Part shown: one piece after another, positions 11,053 through 23,542 of the stretch
How the letters are laid out: each line of letters begins with the position of its first letter
Numbering within the stretch: position 1 is the first letter of the stretch
Made by a program: the position numbers and the translations under genes
Assembly (NCBI GenBank): GCA_025617745.1
Contig: CM046858.1
Location: forward strand, 40,903,850-40,967,849
Reading direction: 5' to 3'
Length of the DNA stretch: 64,000 bases
DNA from: Heliocidaris erythrogramma
Taxonomy: Eukaryota > Echinodermata > Echinoidea > Camarodonta > Echinometridae
The notes under the pieces: model-generated
Seen by the model: only the letters and a program-made list of their open reading frames with translations
Told to the model about the DNA's origin: nothing
Databases searched by the model: none

Positions 11053-11812
11053 TGGGAAGCTTACACTCCTTGGCCAGATGATTTGGCAAATCAGGCGTAG
11101 TCCTGTGAGGGTAGGGGGCTGGGTCAAGTTCGGCCCGGACCGCTGGCGTCGAATATATTACTGGTATGGACTTCCGATTTTCATTTTGAGAAAATTTACC
11201 AGAAACATTTGGATGATTTTGGCGTAATGACAATTTTCTCACTTTTCAGATATGACGGTAACCTGATATGACTTAGATATATTATCAAGCTTCCAGAATG
11301 TTAGGCTATAGCCCAATATTAGAAATATTAGAAGAAGAAAAAAGAAAGAAACCCCAAACAAAAATCACTGACGTGAGGGGGGGGGGGGGAATGCCACACT
11401 CTGTTTCATCAGTCTTCAATCGATCGCATGATCCTGCTATTCTGAAGATACAAAAAGGCTTTTCCCCACATTTCTCTCTATCCTCCGATTGTAGTATTGG
11501 AAATTTGTCTAAGCATCCAACCGCATAGGCCTATATGCCCGCCCCGGCCGCACTATTTCCAGTACAATGTATATCTTGACGACTAGTAACCGAAATTAGT
11601 TTTGAAAATGTGACATGGGCGTAAGGGGATATTTTCGCTCCTGGGGGTCACCTTTATTTTGCTAAACATTGTCGACATGAATGATTCCATTTCCTCGAGA
11701 GCGAGAAATAAATTTATTGGACCTGCGGGCACTCGTACTCAGCGCGCGGTGGCCGTAACCCGAAAATAACAGAGTGACGGGCTCTGAAACCAGCCCATGC
11801 CTCGTACGCATA
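11053..11812. other. Intergenic, no gene recognised
   Basis: There is a G run at about 11379-11390 and GC-richer sequence at 11530-11800. The short open frames show no known motif. Confidence 0.4.
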
Positions 11813-12416
11813 CAGTCAGACCCAACTCCGTAATACCGAGCACGGGTATATACTCCGAAAACGGCGTATAGAACAAGATGAATATAGAGCCCTCATCGTT
11901 CAGTGCGAGGCAGTGTGTACAAAAGGCATGGGGAAAATCGTGCAGTGTCGACCTGCTGTTGATAATATATTTTTCAAAAATAATGCTGCGTGTCAATTAT
12001 CTTCAAAATCCTTGAATGATTCGTCATATGAAGTGAATTTCAAATGACAAACATTTGAAATAAATATATCCGCAGCATTATTTTTGAAAAATATATTATC
12101 AACAGCAGGTCGACACTGCACGATTTTCCCCATGCCTTTTGTACACACAATGCTGCGTGTCAATTATCTTCAAAATCCTTGAATGTTTCGTCATATGAAG
12201 TGAATTTCAAATGACAAACATTTGAAATAAATATATCCGCAGCATTATTTTTGAAAAAATATATTATCAACAGCAGGTCGACACTGCACGATTTTCCCCA
12301 TGCCTTTTGTACACACTGCCTCGCACTGAACGATGAGGGCTCTATATTCATCTTGTTCTATACGCCGTTTTCGGAGTATATACCTGTGCTCGGTATTACG
12401 GAGTTGGGTCTGACTG
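11813..12416. mobile_element. 604-bp foldback element with internal 167-bp tandem duplication
   Basis: CAGTCAGACCCAACTCCG opens the element and its inverse closes it. The arms match for about 175 bp, and GCATA flanks both ends (11808-11812 and 12417-12421), a 5-bp target duplication. The centre contains two tandem copies of a 167-bp block (from 11982 and from 12149), each ending in a partial copy of the right arm. The order is therefore arm, loop, partial arm, loop, arm. It is non-coding. The 5-bp duplication does not by itself name a superfamily. Confidence 0.8.
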
Positions 12417-14630
12417 GCATACGGCAATAATTGTGAATGACGACAGGGCTGTATTTCCTCCACTAGCTCCGATCTCTCTCCTTCTCTCTCCCTCCGAGCT
12501 CCAGCCCCTCCTTCCCTTAGCTTACACAACGTCTAGTACGTCTCTGGTATAGAGCTGATCGTATGGATTGTTTCGTCCATGTTTCAAAATGTGCGACCTC
12601 CCCTTCCCCCTTTTGAATGCCTTTTCATTTGTTTCCTCTTTCTCTTTCTTTATTGTCAGGCAAAAACATTTGTTATTCATGTATGTAGGATTACCATGCA
12701 ATAATCAAAATTTGGTAATTCTACTCATGCACGATGTCGCGACTACCCCAGCGACCGCCCCAGCGACCGCCCGCCGGCCAGGCCAGGCGATCGACAGGCT
12801 AGGCTAGCCCCTTGCCCACGGGATGAGCTCCAGCGCTCAAGCTTTCTCTAGCGCGCGCGATAGTATTGCCGAGTTATCAATCCTTGGTATTACAAGCTCT
12901 GTCAGCATTACACCCCACAGCGGCAGGCCAATGTAAATATACGTATACGCTGTGCCTTTGCCGAAAGAGGGGGTATGCCGACCGTTACAAGTTATAAGCG
13001 TCATGCCATACGCTTATGAAATTTCGATTTTAAATCATAAATATCTTGATAATGAAATCAGCAATTGACCTGTAAAAGTCATACGATTCCCGACTGACCT
13101 AAAGGTTTCTAATTATCATTGCAGCATGAGCTAATTCAGATTTTTTTTTCTGATCTCCAACAAAGTTACTCAATGCCTTCCACAGTCTACAAGATGTTTA
13201 ATTTTTTTTTCCCTTTCTTTTTGTTTTTATAATGCAGGTTGTCCAACGAAGCGCATCAGTTACATGGCTTGTTAAGTGTCAAGAAACGGAGTCATTAAGG
13301 ATCGAAGTATTTTTATCTTTATTATTATTTAATGTTTAATTTTTTTTTCTAGAGAGATTTATTGCTAATTTACATAATGGCAAATACATATATTCTAAAT
13401 GTCAGGAATGCTATTTCTGAGTTGGAAGTTGAATGTCAAAGTATTGGTCAAAAGAAAGGAGCTAACATACTATTCAAAGGGGAAACAAACAGATTTGTAA
13501 CTTTTATTTCCTTTTTTTTAATTCATTCTTTTTTTTTTTTGGGGGGGGGGGGGGCGTTCAGGGTTGTATCAAGGCTATTGAATGGCACTTATTCCAATCA
13601 CTTGACATTTCACTCTCAGAGCATTTATAGATACACCCCCAAATTCGTAAGTTTGAAATAAAAGCAAAGACTGACTACCACGGATTAACCTTTTGTAGGT
13701 CCACATGTCCATATACACGTAATTAAAAAAATTGTAGTTGGTATGATTCGCACATTTGAAACCTAATTATGAGAACGTGATTAATCTTAAGCATAATTCT
13801 AAATTCTGTTCACACTTCAAATATATACTTAATAAAAACCTTTTTAAGCTAGGCACAGTGAGTTATCATGTCACCTCAGACTAATGCAGTAATTTAAATT
13901 CGAAACCAATAACCAATGAATTTTCAGAATCAAATAATTTTCCTTTTAATTCCAATGTAATTTAGAAAAAGAGTTAGAAAATTGTGGCATGACTATATTA
14001 TGAAAAATGATATACAGTATACGCCTAAGTACAGTTCAATTTTATGTTAATTAGTTATAAAAGTCATGAATATTCAAATTTAAAATTTCAATAACTTTAC
14101 GCGCTGCGCGCAGGCTAAAATTTGATTTTCGCTGGTACTCTGAAAAAAAATTTGGCTTCACAGGCTAATACATGAAAAGTGGGAGCAGTGTGCAGTTTTG
14201 ACCCGCCGGAAATGCCCCCATGGAAAGCCGGTTGCAGAAGCGGAGTTGAGACCCCCTGGTTTAGACAATGACAATATAATACAGAAAAAATCTTTAAAAT
14301 AATAGGTCCTTGGCAACGCACTGCGCGGACCGCGTAAAGAGCGATGCCAAGGAGCCTGAACTTATACGCGATGCCAAGTAGGAGAACTAAGAAGGGAAAA
14401 AGAAAAAGAAAGGGAAAAGGGAAAGTAAAAAAAGAGAAAGAGGGAAAAGAGAGAAAGTAGGAGAAAATAGTGTGAAAAAGCATAAGAATATTATAAGAAA
14501 TTTCTGACAAATATAAAAATAATATTAAAGTAAATTAATAGTCCAATAATGGGAGAGCTTAGGCAAACAAAAACAATGAAGATACAATTTTATATCTTTT
14601 TACTTCAAAAATAACCTCAGGTAAAGTAGG
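12417..14630. other. Intergenic with unassigned open segments
   Basis: A GC-rich patch lies at 12735-12860. A segment after ATAATGCAG at 13239 stays open (VVQRSASVTWLVKCQETE) and another begins MANTYILNVRNAISELE near 13378, but no splice arrangement or family supports a gene. A G run is at 13541-13554 and a purine-rich tract at 14380-14460. Confidence 0.35.
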
Positions 14631-14631
14631 G

Positions 14632-14681
14632 AACAGGCGGAAAGCCAAAACAACTTTAAGTGCCCAAATTACACAGGAGAT
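14632..14681 (+). repeat. Inverted partial copy of the Penelope-like segment
   Basis: About 50 bp beginning AACAGGCGGAAAGCC are the reverse complement of 14983-15032 with few differences. Confidence 0.75.
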
Positions 14682-14739
14682 AAAAAGAAAGATCAAAAAC
14701 ATTTCATCTCTTGTAAAACGTGAAATTGCTCAACCATCC

Positions 14740-15035
14740 TAGGTCAATGTTAAGTCCTGTCTCGAAAGACCTGGTTTTTGATGATGAATTTCATTTCTGC
14801 CAATAATCTAACCTGTCTGTCTTTGAAATCAGTGCCAATGATGCAGAATTTAAGATCATCAAGTGAATGGTTGCTAGAGCTGAAGTGTTCAGCAACTGGA
14901 AGTGAATACTTATGTTTGATTGAACTTCTATGGTTATTGAAACGTAGCCTGAATTTGGTTCCAGTCTCGCTGATGTAGATGTATCTCCTGTGTAATTTGG
15001 GCACTTACAGGTGTTTTGGCTTTCCGCCTGTTCGA
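14740..15035 (-). pseudogene. Penelope-like element, GIY-YIG endonuclease fragment
   Basis: The minus frame contains RRYIYISETGTKFRLRFNNH, SLPVAEHFSSSNHSLDDLKF and a tail ending in KNQVFRDRT. This is the layout of the GIY-YIG domain at the C terminus of Penelope-like retroelements: the YIY/GETG start, conserved Arg and His, then VAEHF and HS-DL blocks. Upstream CKCPNY in a neighbouring frame matches the cysteine stretch before this domain. The reverse transcriptase is absent. A short inverted copy of the same stretch lies at 14632-14681, so the copy is rearranged as well as truncated. Confidence 0.75.
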
Positions 15036-15176
15036 TACTTTTATTGATCAAGGTGTCAAATTAAAGAAAACATGATGGGCTACAATGTGAGAATCTTTGA
15101 TTAAATCTTTGTCCTGATTGCAATGATATTCAGGGCTGAATCTGGTTTTACATTTTATTGACTCACACATATAAAC

Positions 15177-15325
15177 GACTAATGGGTACATTAGGAGGAC
15201 AGTTTTTGTTCTTTTTCTTTGTTCAACTGTCGACCTAATGTACCAACTGTCTACCTAATGTAGGGGTCGCTATTATGACGGAATAAACTGCATTGTTAGG
15301 TGTCGACTTAATGTACCCGTTAGTC
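15177..15325 (+). repeat. Fixed-core hairpin element, copy 1
   Basis: The ends GACTAATGGGTACATTA and its inverse (15308-15325) form a stem. Inside, the arm motif returns in direct orientation twice (GTCGACCTAATGTACC, GTCTACCTAATGTA). Then comes a core reading CTATTATGACG, one G, AATAAACTGCATTGTTA (15270-15298), then a last direct arm copy. A T-rich stretch with TTGTTC separates the left arm from the first direct copy. (TA)n follows. It is non-coding. Confidence 0.8.
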
Positions 15326-15357
15326 AAATATAAATATATATATATATATAAATACCC

Positions 15358-15483
15358 CTAATGGGTACATTAGGAGGACATTTTTTGTTCTTTGTCTTTG
15401 TTCAACTGTCGACCTAATGTAGGGGTCGCTATTATGACGGAATAAACCGCATTGTTAGGTGTCGACCTAATGTACCCTTTAGT
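15358..15483 (+). repeat. Fixed-core hairpin element, copy 2
   Basis: Same arms and core as copy 1, 32 bp further on, but with one direct arm copy instead of two before the core (core 15429-15457, one base different). It is followed at once by a long (TA)n. Copies 1 and 2 lie in tandem and probably arose by local duplication. Confidence 0.8.
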
Positions 15484-15522
<39 letters not shown>

Positions 15523-15923
15523 AATAAATCTTATATGTGTTTATGTGCAATAATATATTACCATTTTATCATTCATCAATTTCTTACTTTACTCCAATAA
15601 GTGGACATTCATCGTTATAAGCATATATTTATAAATAAACTTTTGTTTTACTTTATCAGTTCTTTTCAGCTAACCATTTCAACGATCTTAACTTCATGCA
15701 GATATACTCCCCTGTTTGTTTGACACTCATTTCTGCGCTTGCTCTCTTTGGAACACTCTACGTCGAGGTGATTTGCTTGAGTGTCAAGGTGACTGGAATC
15801 CGAGTGCATAAGTTTCATCATGAGAAATGGCTACCTGACAAATAAGCTATAACAGGATTAAAATCAGCTGGAGGAGGAAGATAAGAGGAGGCAAGAATAA
15901 GAATTGAACAAAAAGAGGAAAAG

Positions 15924-17069
15924 ATGGCAAGCAAATTGCTAATCCTTTTTGGTGCTTGGTTGATTCAATTTCTTGAGATAGGAATCATCAAGTCTTTCTC
16001 TGTCCTCTTGGCCCATATTATCAGAGACATCCACATAACGACGGGCCAATTTGGGATGTACATCGGAATGCATCATTCACTCACTGTCATGTGCGGTAAG
16101 AGAAAGTGAATTTAAATAATACAAATAATAATGATAATAATAGTAACAATAATACAAATAATAACAAGAACATTAATAATCAGCGGCGGAGGTGTATTAC
16201 GCAGTTCTATTCGTCGGGGGGGGGGGGGGGGGGGGGAGGGGTGACCTATTGTACATCCCCCACCTGATGAAAAGAATATCCTGCATATTTATTCCCATGA
16301 TAATAAAAATAAGAACCTCAGCAGGTATCGAACCAAGGACCTCTCCTATGACAATAAAGCCTTATGTGCTAGCCACAGGCTAGTCTTTACCAGGAAAAAA
16401 TAACAGTTTAAAATTTCAATTTCATCTTTGATAATTCAGAGACAATATTAGCATTTATGTTAGTAGTAAATATTTCTAGAGTGTAAAGTTGTGCATTGTA
16501 ATATTGCTTATGGCACTTTGATATCCAATCATCCTTTTTAACAATCCGTTCAAATCATTTATTTCAAGATGAAAATTATCCTGGTTTCTGAAAAGTAGGT
16601 AAAAAAACCCCCCGACCCTTGTATATGATGTTATAGCTCATTGTAAAATGAGTCTGCGTGAGTGTAAGACAGGACACAAATGCACGCATTTATTAGCTCA
16701 GGAGGAAACCTGTACTCAACATGGTCAGATGGTGAATAATTATTGTTAAGCCAAGCAGACAATTTTCCAAGACCTGATTTCTAAAGCAACATTTACATTT
16801 TATCATATGGGTGAGTATGTTATGCGATTTAATTATAATCTAATCTGATCCTTGGGAGCACTGTGGTATATTGGTGAAGGCTTTTGATTCATATAAGGAG
16901 AGGTCCTAGGTTCGATCCTTGCTGGGTGATTACATCCTTGGACAAGATATTTTAGCCTTATTTATCCCTCTGCATCCAGGTGTAAGTAGGTACCTGGCAA
17001 TAGCTGGGGTAATAACAATTGTAGGACCATGAGGAAGAACAGCGCTGATGCTGATGAGACTTCCCTGGG

Positions 17070-17129
<60 letters not shown>

Positions 17130-20100
17130 GTCGTTTTATTATACGCACCAAGACTTTAAAAATAGAGGAATAACATTCAATGTCAATCTTTTGTCTTTTG
17201 TACTTTATATTTTATACTTGTATCTTATACATAAATATTGAAATAACGTAATGTCTTAAAATATTAAGAGAGAAAACCGAAAAGATAAAATCAGGTGCTG
17301 CTATGCCCCTCCCCCCCCTCCCGGTGTAAAGCACCCTTCATTAATGTTTTTATTGTTTTCTCTCAAATCTAATACATACACAGAAAATCTCATTTTAATA
17401 TCTTAACATAATTAAATAATTATACATCGTTGAAGAAATTTTAACATGATATAGAAGAAAAAAATAACTTGTATTATACAAATTGAAATAACGTAATGTG
17501 TTAAAGGATAAGAGAAAAAAAAAAGAAACAAAAACAGGTGCTGTGAGTCTACCCTCCCATCCCCCCCCCCCCCCCCCGGTGACAGCACGCTTCCTAATTT
17601 TGCCTCCTACACATGGAAGGGATATAATTCCCTATTTCTTTATACCGTCTCTGTAAGGAAAAATAGAGAAAAAAAGAATATATTTGGCTCTTGCTCAACC
17701 TTTAACGCTACCTCGCTCCCCCTATTATTTATTCAATTTATATTTTCCCATTCCTTAAAGAAGGAGAAAATTTGCCTCTCTCCACTGCCAGCTTTGATTG
17801 ATTGTGAGGATCGATCATACAATTATTATTAATTTTGTTTAACATAGCTGAACTGTTTGAAATCCATCAAAACTATCAACAAAAGATGTAAGGCCCATTT
17901 ACACTATGATCGAAACATTGCGATTTTATTAAAATCGACACTAGATTCACAGATGGGACACAGAAAAAAAACTGTGAAAAAATATGAAAGAACACAGTTT
18001 ATACTGTACAGATTATGTAATCCCCAAGCTTGCATGGGTTATGGATGGAACAGGTTAAGGAACTGCACCGTCATAATCTGTATCCGAGACACGTTATTCA
18101 CCGGATCCATGACAAAAGTGTTCAACTAGGGACCGTTTCGGCCTCTTTGTCCTAGCTCTGCTCTCGCGGCCTCTGCGAGCCAGCTGTATACAAATGCAGT
18201 CAATACACGTAATTTCAAAAGCAGATTATGACATTTCCAGTAGTTTACTGCGTTCGTAGCCAGCTTAGGGACTATTATAATCTGCACAGTATTAACTGTG
18301 TTAAAAATAAGTTTTCAGAGTTGTCTACTGCCTTCTGTTTGTATCAGGTGAACGAGACTGTTTATCTTGTCTATTGAAACCGTAATATGTCAGTTATACC
18401 ACCAAACATACTGATAACAGTACTGACGAAATCTTGGCCGTTCGGGATACATTTTTTTTTGTTCGGTGTGTAGTCGGTCTACTCTGTGTGATTAGGGTAG
18501 CGCATTCAGATTGAAGTGTAAACATGGTAAATGGACCAATGCATAAAGAGTGGTCATACCCCATTCACACTGATGAGGCCGAGGCTTGACCGACAAAACA
18601 CCCAGCCAAAAAAGTTATACATGTAATTATTCTACCGAACGGCTAAGAAACGATTGGTTTATTTGGCGGTGCAACTCAGGTATTAGGTATTATAAAACTT
18701 TTTAACAAACATCTTTTTAAAATTTTAGTATTGAGACACTCAATTATTTGTAATGATACAGGTATCATCGTGAAGGTATTTCTTGATCGGTATTCCCCTC
18801 GCTCCTTAGCTATGTTTGGTGGATTGATAGGCTCCTTGGGCCTCATGGTATGCTCTACAGTCACCAAAGATATTCCTTTTGCAATCTGCCTTTTCTTCTC
18901 AGGTAGGAGATCGTGTAAAATCTTTATTAGCTAATTTCCCCAAGATATAGAGTATGAAATAAAGAGGGAAAAGGAAAAGAAACGAACAGTAAATTTGGTC
19001 TTGAGGTCTGGATGCCTTGAGGAAGAAACACGGAATCGAGGGTATTCTGCTCATAGACCGTTACCCTGTTTATAGAATGATTATAAAATGATGAAATGAT
19101 GATTCATTTAAATTACTTTTATATTCACAATGTTAATATGCGTTTCCCTCGCATCGTAAAGAGGGCTGTGGTTGGGGAGGGGGGGGGGGGGCGGTGGCAT
19201 TCTCCGTATACTGCCTTGTACGACCATGGAGATGGGAGTTTAAATTCCCATCTGCCGGGTACGACCCCGCAGCAAATGAACTTCTGTTTGATAGAAATCC
19301 GATGATACTAATGTGAACTATATTTTCCTTTTGCCCTTTTGAAGTTCTTGACTAATAATAAATTATTTTATTCAGGACTCGGATCATCATTTGTCATCTT
19401 TCCACCGCTTGTGTCGGTGATAAATGCATTTGGTGACAAATACTTGTTGGCATTGTCAGTCACCTCAACGGGTGCTGGAGTGGGAATGATGACATTACCG
19501 TTACTTACTCAGAGACTTCTAGAGGCTTACAACTGGCGAGGAGCACTCCTCATTCTAGGGGCATTAAACCTTCACGTGATTGTATCTGGGGCATTTCTTG
19601 AACCAACTATATTGCCAAGAGAATCTCCAGCTTCTCAGTACAGTCCTCAAGAAATACCACAGACACGTGATGATTCGGGAGCGGTTGCTTCTTTATCAAT
19701 TCAGCTAAACAGTGAGGAAAATGGCGACAGAGTGCAACCCCACGCTTCACACAGCGATTCACCGCCGTTGCGATGCTTCCACAGTGCTCTCAAATTGTTT
19801 TGGGCCGCTTTTCAAAGATCAGGAGTTGATGTCTTCAAAAAATATCAAATGCTCCTTTACTTATTAATAGCTGCTTACCTCCATGGGATCTCGTATGTCG
19901 GTTGGACCGTCTTCGTTATCGCGAATGCTGAATCGAAGGGCTTTGACGAAGGAATTGCTGTATTTCTGTCTCTTCTCGGTGGAATCGGAAACACCATTGG
20001 AAGGCTCATGCCAGGATTATTGGACTTTCTGAATAAAGATGTGTTTTCTTCAAGGATTTCTTTGCTACTGTTTGGCATGATTGGCGCGTTGCCGTATTGT

Positions 20101-23100
20101 TTGAATAAGATAGCATCTAGTTTCTCTACGTTATGCATGTTTGCTGTGCTGAATGGTCTTGCGTTGGGAGCAAAAACAGTCGTCAAAACTACATCGCTGA
20201 TAGACGTAGTTCCACTGTCTTTGTCGTCAACGGTTATTCCGTTCGCCATGATTGCTTCCGGGCTTGGTGAAATAACAGGTGGATGGATGACAGGTATAGT
20301 ATGACTTTTTCAAGACAATAATAAAGGAAATAGTGTTTGGGGGAAAAACACGAAAAAAGGGGGGGGGGGAGACATGGACATGGGCGCGCGCGTCCTTATA
20401 ATGTGAATGAATAGGTGGGTGATGAGAGAGAAAGAAATAGGAAGAGAGATGGAAAGAGAGAGCAAGAGAGACCGTAACTAGGATCAGGGATGTGATCCTA
20501 TTCCGGGGATAAATCAAATATGGAAACAGAAATGCAGAAGGATTTATACAGTACATTTTTTCTTATGGTTTCATTGAGACTTATTTTACTATTATGATAA
20601 TTTGAAGTATCTTCAGGACTTTGGATTACTAAACTTTGTTGCACTTTTTATTTAATTCACGTATTTCAGTTTAATGAATGTTAGATTTTTAAAGACAAAC
20701 GTTTATTATTACCCTATGAAGAAATAATCGTTTAAATGTTCCGATACAAACAAACGCTGGGAAAAAAGAAACATGGGGGAATTTTCTTATTTTTTTCTAT
20801 TTCTATATCGCCTACGAAACGCACTCAGAGAACAATTTAATGTAATGTATAGATTTTATTTCATTTCATTTAAGTGTTTCAAAGTAACAATTGTGTAGTT
20901 AACAATGTAAAAAATAATTGACAATGCAACAAAGTGCAGGAACATTTTCAATCATTCAATGCAAATTAAAGCGTCTTAACATTTGAGTAGTAAGAAAATA
21001 AAATAACAGTGAAGACAACATCAAAGTAATTATCTAAATATGAGAATGAAAACAAAACCAGCAAAGTAACACAATGGAGACATATTTCCCTTTCTACACC
21101 GAACGCTAATGTCCTCCTGAAACTTTGCAATAATAACAGCATTTCCAGCGGCTTGTCTCGAATGGGTGGGGTGCGGGAGCGGGATGGGAGCGGGAACGGG
21201 CACACCCTTTCGAGACAAGCCCCCCCGGTTATCTCGAATGGACGCGTTCCCAGCGAGAAGTTCAATGAACGCGCCACTTCGAGACAACCGGGGGGGGGGG
21301 GGGGGGGGGGGGCTTTCCTCGAATGAGTGTGTTGAGTAGACTTTTGTAACAGACGTTTTAGAATTTTTTTTGAAAAATGTACTCTTGCTGGTTTTTTCGT
21401 TTTTCTTTTGTCTAAGATGTAGAAAATATAAAAAAACGGTATCTAAAAATGCTTTTGACAAGGAAATCATTATTTGTGCAAAATAAATCGGAGAATTGAA
21501 TAATTATGCATTAAAACACACGGGGAAGAAAGGGCAAGTGGCGTAGCTAGGATTGTTAATTTATTTTTATTTTTTTGGCGTGACCTGTTAAATATTGTGA
21601 AATTGTGTTACAGACATGTGCTGACATAAGCCAAGGTGTGTTTATCATCTTTCCAAAGTTAGAAACACCTTTAAATGCCACTATCATTCTATCAATACCC
21701 ACTATCAAAAGTCAAAACTCATATCAAAAGGTCGTTTGTACCCGGCCCCCAACTCCCCATACCAGGGGTAGGCCTATGCTCGTAACTCCTTTTCAAAAGT
21801 GACCCCCTATTCCGGAGAAGTTGGAATTTGTTTTACCCCCTATCCCGGGAAATTTTCTGAGATATTGGACCCCCTATCCAGGCAATTTAGGAAATTAACC
21901 CCCCCCCCCACCTATCCCCGGGGAGGAAACCACCAGAGTCTGCGAAAATTGACCCCTATTTACATTTTCCCGGGAATATTTTTTCATCTTCCTCATTCAT
22001 CTTCCTATTTTCTTACTCACCCACCAATAAGGGGTGGGGCATGGCCATCTTGTGCCTCCCCCCCCCCCCGTACAAAAATACGCCGCAGTGAATTAACATT
22101 CTATTCTGGACTGTCTGCCCGACCAGACCTTTGAATTTTAAATGAACATTCCATTATGAATTCATGCAACCTCATACATTCATTTGACAACCCCCGGTTA
22201 TCAGTGACGGCACGGGGGGCATGGGGGGGGGGGGGCATTTGCCCCCCAGTCAGAAGCTTTGCCCCCCAGTTGCCCCCAATAATTTTCGGAGTGAAAAAAA
22301 TAAAAGGGTGGAAAATTTTGTTTGTCCGCCCTTGCCCCCAACAATTTCTTTTGCCCCCCCATTTGCCCCCCCCCCCCACCCCACTTTAAAAATCCTGGTG
22401 CCGCCACTGCCGGTTATATTTTCTACATCTTAGACAAAAGAAAAACGAAAAAACCAGCAAGAGTACATTTTTCAAAAAAAATTCTAAAACGTCTATTACA
22501 AAAGTCTACTCAACACACTCATTCGAGGAAAGCCCCCCCGGTTGTCTCGAAGTGGCGCGTTCATTGAACTTCTCGCTGGGAACGCGTCCATTCGAGATAA
22601 CGGGGGGGGGGGGGGCTTGTCTCGAAAGGGTGTGCCCGTTCCCGCTCCCATCCCGCTCCCATCCCGCTCCCGCACCCCACCCATTCGAGACAAGCCAGTT
22701 CCAGCAGTTTAAGATAAATGTTCATTAAAATTTAGTACTTATAAGAGGATAGTAATATTCAATGCTAAATTACGTATTCAGATACTTTTAAGATTATGCA
22801 TCGATGATATTTTCATTTGTTTTATGGATGATCAAATTTACAGAATTTCTTTATAAAACAAATGTAGGCTTGAAGATAAATCCACTCCCGATGACAAATT
22901 GTTTTTGAATGAAAGCAGAAAATAAGAGGAACGGATTAATGAAATATTTGAATGGAATCGGATAAACAATTAGAAAGTTGAATGTGAATGTATTTTTGTA
23001 TGTTGTGATCACTATACGTATGTGGAATAAAAAATGTTATTTCAGTTAAGAAACAGAGGATACGAGAGTTGTTTATATCATTAACATGAACAATTTCCCA

Positions 23101-23542
23101 TACTTATCTGGCCGATATTTGTAAAACTTTTACCGATCCGTCTCTATAATTTTTCTGCTTTGAAACAACTTATTTTCAAGGGTTTGGTTGGCTTTTGACT
23201 GCTCCCCGGTATCTTGTAACAAATAATGCAGTATACCTGTATAAGATTAAGAGATCGGTTTTGGTTACAATAAGAAGGAAATTATTCATGCTTAAAACAA
23301 ATTTCAGGGAAGACAATTATACTTTCAACCAAACTTAAAATCCTGCTTTTGGAACATGGATCCAACGCAGCAGGTTCACTCAAATTGCATGTTTTTTTTT
23401 CTTCAACTTTGCAGGACGAATATACGACATAACGGGTTCAATGGAGACATCTTTCCTTGTTCTTGGATGTATAGATATTGTCGGTGTCGTCGTTCTTTCA
23501 CTTAGCCTGCTACACGAGAAAATAATTTCTCTTAAATCATAA
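15924..23542 (+). CDS. SLC16/monocarboxylate-transporter-like major facilitator, four exons
   Basis: Exons 15924-16095, 18762-18902, 19376-20293 and 23415-23542 are bounded by GT/AG sites, every intron is phase 1, and the joined length is 1359 bases: 452 residues and a TAA. Exon 1 encodes the first membrane helix (FGAWLIQFLEIGIIKSFSVL), exon 2 the next (SPRSLAMFGGLIGSLGLM), exon 3 most of the carrier including FGDKYLLALSVTSTGAGVG, which corresponds to the YFxKRRxLAxG...GSGVG block of SLC16 proteins. A hydrophilic loop (about residues 190-245) separates the two six-helix halves, and exon 4 supplies the last helix. The protein would sit in the plasma membrane and move a monocarboxylate or related small solute; the substrate cannot be read from sequence. 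The DGGWGW-type motif usual before helix 1 is not seen, so an upstream coding exon may be missing or the N terminus has diverged. Introns hold SINE-like and transposon sequence. Confidence 0.9.
16312..16390 (-). repeat. tRNA-derived SINE head, minus strand
   Basis: On the minus strand, GGCTAGCACATAAGG resembles an A box and GGTTCGATACC a B box. The stretch ATAGGAGAGGTCC before the B box is nearly the same as in the SINE at 16852, so both belong to one family in opposite orientation. It lies in intron 1 of the transporter gene. Confidence 0.55.
16852..17130 (+). repeat. tRNA-derived SINE with (TTA)n tail
   Basis: GGGAGCACTGTGGTATATTGG (A-box region), AGGTTCGATCC (B box), an unrelated body with CATCCAGGTGTAAGTAGGTA and CCTGGCA, and a tail of about fifteen TTA units (17086-17130) give the full SINE layout. 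The tRNA-related head and the GTACCTGGCA body resemble echinoderm SINEs. It lies in intron 1 of the transporter gene. Confidence 0.75.
21150..22696. mobile_element. 1.5-kb transposon with 281-282-bp inverted ends, inside intron 3
   Basis: 21150-21430 and 22415-22696 are inverted copies, nearly identical apart from run lengths and one extra CCCGCTCCCAT-type unit. The ends read GGCTTGTCTCGAATGGGTGGGG. The arms include GGGAGCGGG repeats and G runs of 13-23. TTCCAGC abuts the left end (21143-21149) and recurs 2 bp beyond the right end (22699-22705), a possible target duplication. The middle has CCCCTAT/CCGGG-rich repeats and no transposase. The right arm edge was later split by the MITE at 22202-22409, leaving about 1.33 kb without it. 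Confidence 0.85.
22202..22409. mobile_element. hAT-type MITE, 208 bp, target duplication CCGGTTAT
   Basis: CCGGTTAT occurs at 22194-22201 and 22410-22417, exactly flanking a 208-bp unit. The ends are CAGTGACGGCAC and, inverted, CAGTGGCGGCACCAGG, which match hAT-type CAGNG...GG termini. The interior is mostly G and C runs with GCCCCCCAGT repeats and no coding capacity. It was inserted at the inner edge of the right arm of the larger transposon. Confidence 0.85.

Noticed and set aside
13239-13500. Possible two-exon gene (VVQRSASVTWLVKCQETE and MANTYILNVRNAISELE)
   Set aside because: The intervening sequence is open but shows no splice signals in phase, and neither part matches a family I know.
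19190-19275. Second tRNA-like stretch with GAGTTTAAATTCCC
   Set aside because: Only a weak B-box resemblance, no A box and no foldable arms.
22101-22567. Overlapping Pro/Gly-rich frames of 65-92 codons
   Set aside because: They arise from G and C runs in the MITE and the inverted arms.
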